Shown: piece by piece, positions 61,207 to 64,000 of the stretch
Layout: the number at the start of each line of letters is the position of its first letter
How positions within the stretch are numbered: position 1 is the stretch's first letter
Program-made: the position numbers and the translations under genes
From: Halichondria panicea
Lineage: Eukaryota; Porifera; Demospongiae; Suberitida; Halichondriidae
NCBI RefSeq assembly: GCF_963675165.1
Contig: NC_087390.1
Coordinates: forward strand, 4,845,301-4,909,300
Reading direction: 5' to 3'
Length of the DNA stretch: 64,000 nt
The notes under the pieces: model-generated
What the model saw: the letters and a program-made list of their open reading frames with translations, nothing else
Told to the model about the DNA's origin: nothing
The model's database searches: none

Positions 61207-61621
61207 CTAGCCATGTGTGGTGGTCTGGCCCTACTCCCGAGGGACTGACAGGACACAAGGAATGGACTCTCAGGAACTGCAGGGGAGAGAGAATCAGTCA
61301 ATCAGCCACGGTACATTCCTTGCAACAAAATACACAAGGGCTAGCCGGTAATAATTATTTGGATTCTTCTCTCAATGACCTTTTACCATGCAGACAGGGA
61401 CTGGAAATAGTCTCAAAAGTAAAGGATGGTATAACTATAGGCCGGTATAACAATACTGAGGTAGCTGGACCCCCCCCCCCCCTCCACACACACACTCACC
61501 TGGTCTCAGTTCTGGTGTGGCTGGTGAGTTGAGTACTCCAGGGCTGGACTGTACAGAGAGAGTGGGTGACACTGGGGGCTCTGGGTTGTCCACTGGTGAG
61601 AGGAACTGACTCCAATATAGT
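61207..61621 (-). other. Two candidate exons of the unidentified minus-strand gene
   Basis: Candidate 1 (61621-61500): acceptor TCCCCAG, Pro/Ser-rich frame with NPEPPVSPTLSVQSSPGVLN, donor GTGAGT. Candidate 2 (61276-61207): acceptor CCCTGCAG, donor GTGAGT. The reading frame is uncertain (PESPFLVSCQSLGSRA or LCPVSPSGVGPDHHTWL). They look like exons by their splice sites, but I cannot join them into one frame. Confidence 0.35.
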
Positions 61622-62027
61622 CTGGGGAGATGATGAGCATTCGTTGCATTACTCTGAGCGTGTCCTGCTACATCACTAAGGCCTCAGGCTAGGCAGTAAC
61701 ATGTCCTGAGGGGGGGGGGGGGTAATGAAGAAGCTGCTGCATTCACATACCTACAATACTATTTATGTTGAGTAAACTTATGTGTGCAAAAATGAATTCT
61801 CAGTGCGTTACTTATAATAATGCTTTTAATTAACATGTTTGTAAAAAATTGGCCTGGTGATGAACAATTAAGATGGCTGATGGATCAGGTAAAGAACCTG
61901 TACTCATAAATACTAGATTATAGAGTTAGGATACAGAACATACATACTGTAAAATTATGGTACAATAAATGTATTTCGTCATAAATTTAGCTAATAAATT
62001 TATCTTCTCCGGGGCAGATCTTCCACC
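61622..62027. other. Spacer without recognisable gene
   Basis: AT-rich, with a G run at 61709-61721. It leads into a Kelch exon relic. Nothing further is supported. Confidence 0.4.
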
Positions 62028-62122
62028 CCTCATTCAACATATTATTTGGAGTGGGAAGAATTGTCCTCTCTACAGTGTAGATGAGTGCATGCTCAGTGTA
62101 TCTAATGGAACACTCTCTGACA
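62028..62122 (+). pseudogene. Decayed Kelch exon 2 relic
   Basis: TTGGAGTGGGAAGAATTGTC then CTCTCTAC, followed by GTGCATGCTCAGTGTATCTA and ATGGAACACTCT, matches the start of Kelch exon 2 in copies A and B (LEWEE..PSLP...SVYLNGTL). It carries deletions and a disrupted frame. It lies immediately next to the TRMT10 fragment of unit C. Confidence 0.7.
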
Positions 62123-62259
62123 GTGAATGGTTATAACGGCCACCCCGGCCAAATTCAATATAAAGGCTATACACACCCAGGTCCCCAAATGAAGAGTTTA
62201 TGTACATATAGTCTGAAACAACCCCCTCACTATAAGGTTCTGCTGTACCTTACTCCTAC

Positions 62260-63764
62260 TATTCAACACATTGGTAGACTCAGCCAGGAGGTACACAACA
62301 TTCTCTTTACCAAACACCTCCACAAAGTCCTCACTTCTGTAGTGGATCTGCAGTACAGTTGAGGGAAATGTTAGTACATTACACAAAGCTAGTCATGCAA
62401 AAGTAAAGCATTAGCTTATAACTAGTTTCAAGAAGTACATGTATGTAATCCTGCATTTGAAAACTGTCAATACTCCTCCTATACGATGCATACAGAAGTG
62501 TAGCCTCGTCCCCAGGCTGAGTTATATTTACTATATAAATCACAAACTATTTTTTACTGTCCGTTCTATTAAAGAAAAATTGGTTTGGGAACGAGGCTAA
62601 CAGAAGTGCAATACCATGTATTGACCACCATAGCAGTTATAGTCACATAGTACTGCAGTGGAGGAGAGGAGAGAGACCGCCTCAGTAAGAAGTTCAGTAA
62701 CAATTGTGCCTATCTGTCCAATATTCTACTCTCTTACCTGAAAGGGAGCTACTGATCGTCTGTTGGCAGCATAAAATCTCTGCAACTGTTTGATTAGCTT
62801 CAGTTGATCCTATGAACAAAATAGTAGCGCTGTAACAACTTAATTTCTGGCAACTCACCTTCGCACTCATGAGTTGTTCAAAAGAGCAGTCCACGGCCAC
62901 CCTCACAGAGCTCGCTCCCTCGTCACTCATCTTCTTGTAGGACCCTCTCTGACTACCTGGAACACATAGTAAACATGTCATCAGTGATTATAGCCTGCTG
63001 CAGAAATTGGCCACAGAATATTGATTTTACAGTCCTCAATATTTTCAACAGAGACTCAAGGGTCAATAAAATCCCACCCATCAGTCTCTACTGCACACTA
63101 GCCCTTATTTACTTTTTGAGAAGCCTCCATCTTCCAGTCTGGTCTTCTTTGGTGGAGGGAGTCCTCCCAAAGCTTGTCTGCTTCTGTCTCTCTTTCTTCT
63201 CACCTTGGATTCCTGCCTGTATCAGCAAACAGAAGAACACAAACACCTTCATTGTTCATTGTGCAGTAAGCAGCCCATATAGATACTAGAAAATACATAG
63301 TATCTATGCACAGGCACTCATTTTTTCTGCAAAGCACTGTCAAGTGACTATTCCTTAGCTACCGGTAGTAGTAGTCATGCCATGGCTGCTAACACCATTG
63401 ATCGTCAGGTTAATGAATGCCGTTCAAGATATTCTTTGTAAGGTAATCACCCTCACAAACACCTCCCCTGAGACTGCTCTATGCTAACCTCCACTGTAAC
63501 TCTCATTTCATTTTCTCCCATTTTTTCAACTTCTTTTGATGCTTCAATTTCTTCTTCCACTGAGTCTTGCTCATGGCCTCAGGGAGTGTGTCTATGGAGA
63601 ACTGGACCACCCACTCAGCACAGTCATCTCTGGGCCCTGGACTGCTGTCAGTGGAGGGTCTGTTAGACAGAAAGTGGATATCATGGGTGAGTGTGTACTG
63701 TCCTCACTTGTCTCCACTGAGTGCTGTCTCTTTGTGTACTGGTGGACTCACTTTCTTGGTTCAT
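62260..63764 (-). pseudogene. TRMT10 5'-half fragment, unit C (broken)
   Basis: Matches TRMT10 exons 7 (62260-62347), 5, 4 (intact), 3, 2 and 1. Exon 6 is deleted apart from its acceptor edge, and exons 8-10 are absent. Exon 3 lacks ~17 bp (AAGCTTGTCTGCTTCTG against the longer form), and exon 1 has a frameshift (GTGGACTCAC against GTGACTCAC). The MITE family 2 present in the same intron of units A and B is missing here. Confidence 0.87.
62501..62600. mobile_element. Short inverted element (TAGCCTCGTCCCCAGGC ... GGGAACGAGGCTA)
   Basis: Terminal inverted repeats TAGCCTCGTCCCCAGGC / TTTGGGAACGAGGCTA, ~100 bp. Same type as 50076-50180. It sits where TRMT10 exon 6 should be, so it may have taken part in its loss. 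Confidence 0.7.
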
Positions 63765-63847
63765 TGCAAATGCATGGTAATGATCATGGAGGTAGAAAGC
63801 TGAAGAGGGGGTGGGACATGACAACTAATCCCAAGAACAATGAAAAG

Positions 63848-64000
63848 ATGGCAGAGCTAGAGATATCTCGATCTGGACAGGTATGAGCTAGCTAGCCATG
63901 AGCAGCGATCCTCCTCTGGGTATGAGGTGTATAAATAAATATTTTTCTTGTAAATTGCTCCATGAATCAGTACTACACATGATATATAAATAGGGAGTCT
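63848..64000 (+). CDS. Kelch-ZU5 family copy C, first exon (continues past the window)
   Basis: ATG at 63848; exon 63848-63880 codes MAELEISRSGQ, the same 11 residues as copies A and B, and is followed by the same donor (GTATGAGC). The following intron start matches copy A closely (AGCAGCGATCCTCCTCTGGG). The rest of the gene lies outside, so I cannot say whether it is intact. Its divergent neighbour is the TRMT10 fragment of unit C. Confidence 0.75.

Noticed and set aside
61077-61532. 151-residue plus-strand open frame.
   Set aside because: No recognisable domain; runs through a C homopolymer and overlaps better minus-strand exon candidates with splice sites.

Overview
The window is animal nuclear DNA: multi-exon genes with GT-AG introns, single-exon receptor genes, dense microsatellites and many short inverted-repeat elements. 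The gene set points to a sponge, probably a demosponge (inference). It includes a sponge-type Cys-rich multi-membrane protein, an intronless GABA-B-like receptor, an integrin beta, and cytoplasmic proteins that join Kelch, Death and ZU5 domains. I joined exons by hand using splice sites and codon phase. Every complete multi-exon model below closes in frame from ATG to stop.

Layout. 1-1827: 3' end of a Cys-rich multi-membrane protein (+). 2204-4570: class C GPCR (+). 5363-26968: 24-exon integrin beta (-). 27319-31899: PDCD7, the U11/U12 snRNP 59K protein (-). 32249-36431: secreted M14 carboxypeptidase A-like zymogen (+), head-to-head with PDCD7. 37766-37987: small membrane protein (+). 38414-42149: TRMT10 tRNA m1G9 methyltransferase (-).

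From about 40.7 kb to the end of the window there is a tandem segmental duplication. Each unit holds the 5' half of TRMT10 (-) and, fewer than 100 bp away and divergent, a plus-strand gene coding for Kelch - Death-like - coiled coil - ZU5/UPA-like - Death - basic tail. Copy A (42224-49543) and copy B (52453-59694) both look intact, about 1070 and 1018 residues. Copy C starts at 63848 and runs off the window. Only the first TRMT10 is complete; those in units B and C are broken leftovers. Copies A and B are almost the same in the ZU5 region but carry unrelated C-terminal Death exons between matching flanking exons. This family is the most interesting system here: a duplicating, cassette-swapping set of probable Death-domain signalling scaffolds with clustered psi-K-x-E motifs and a nuclear-localisation-like tail.

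Introns and spacers carry at least eight families of short terminal-inverted-repeat elements. Some are nested, and some are present in one duplicated unit but absent from another, which dates the insertions relative to the duplications. Several long CA/GT and GA microsatellites touch splice sites of the integrin gene.
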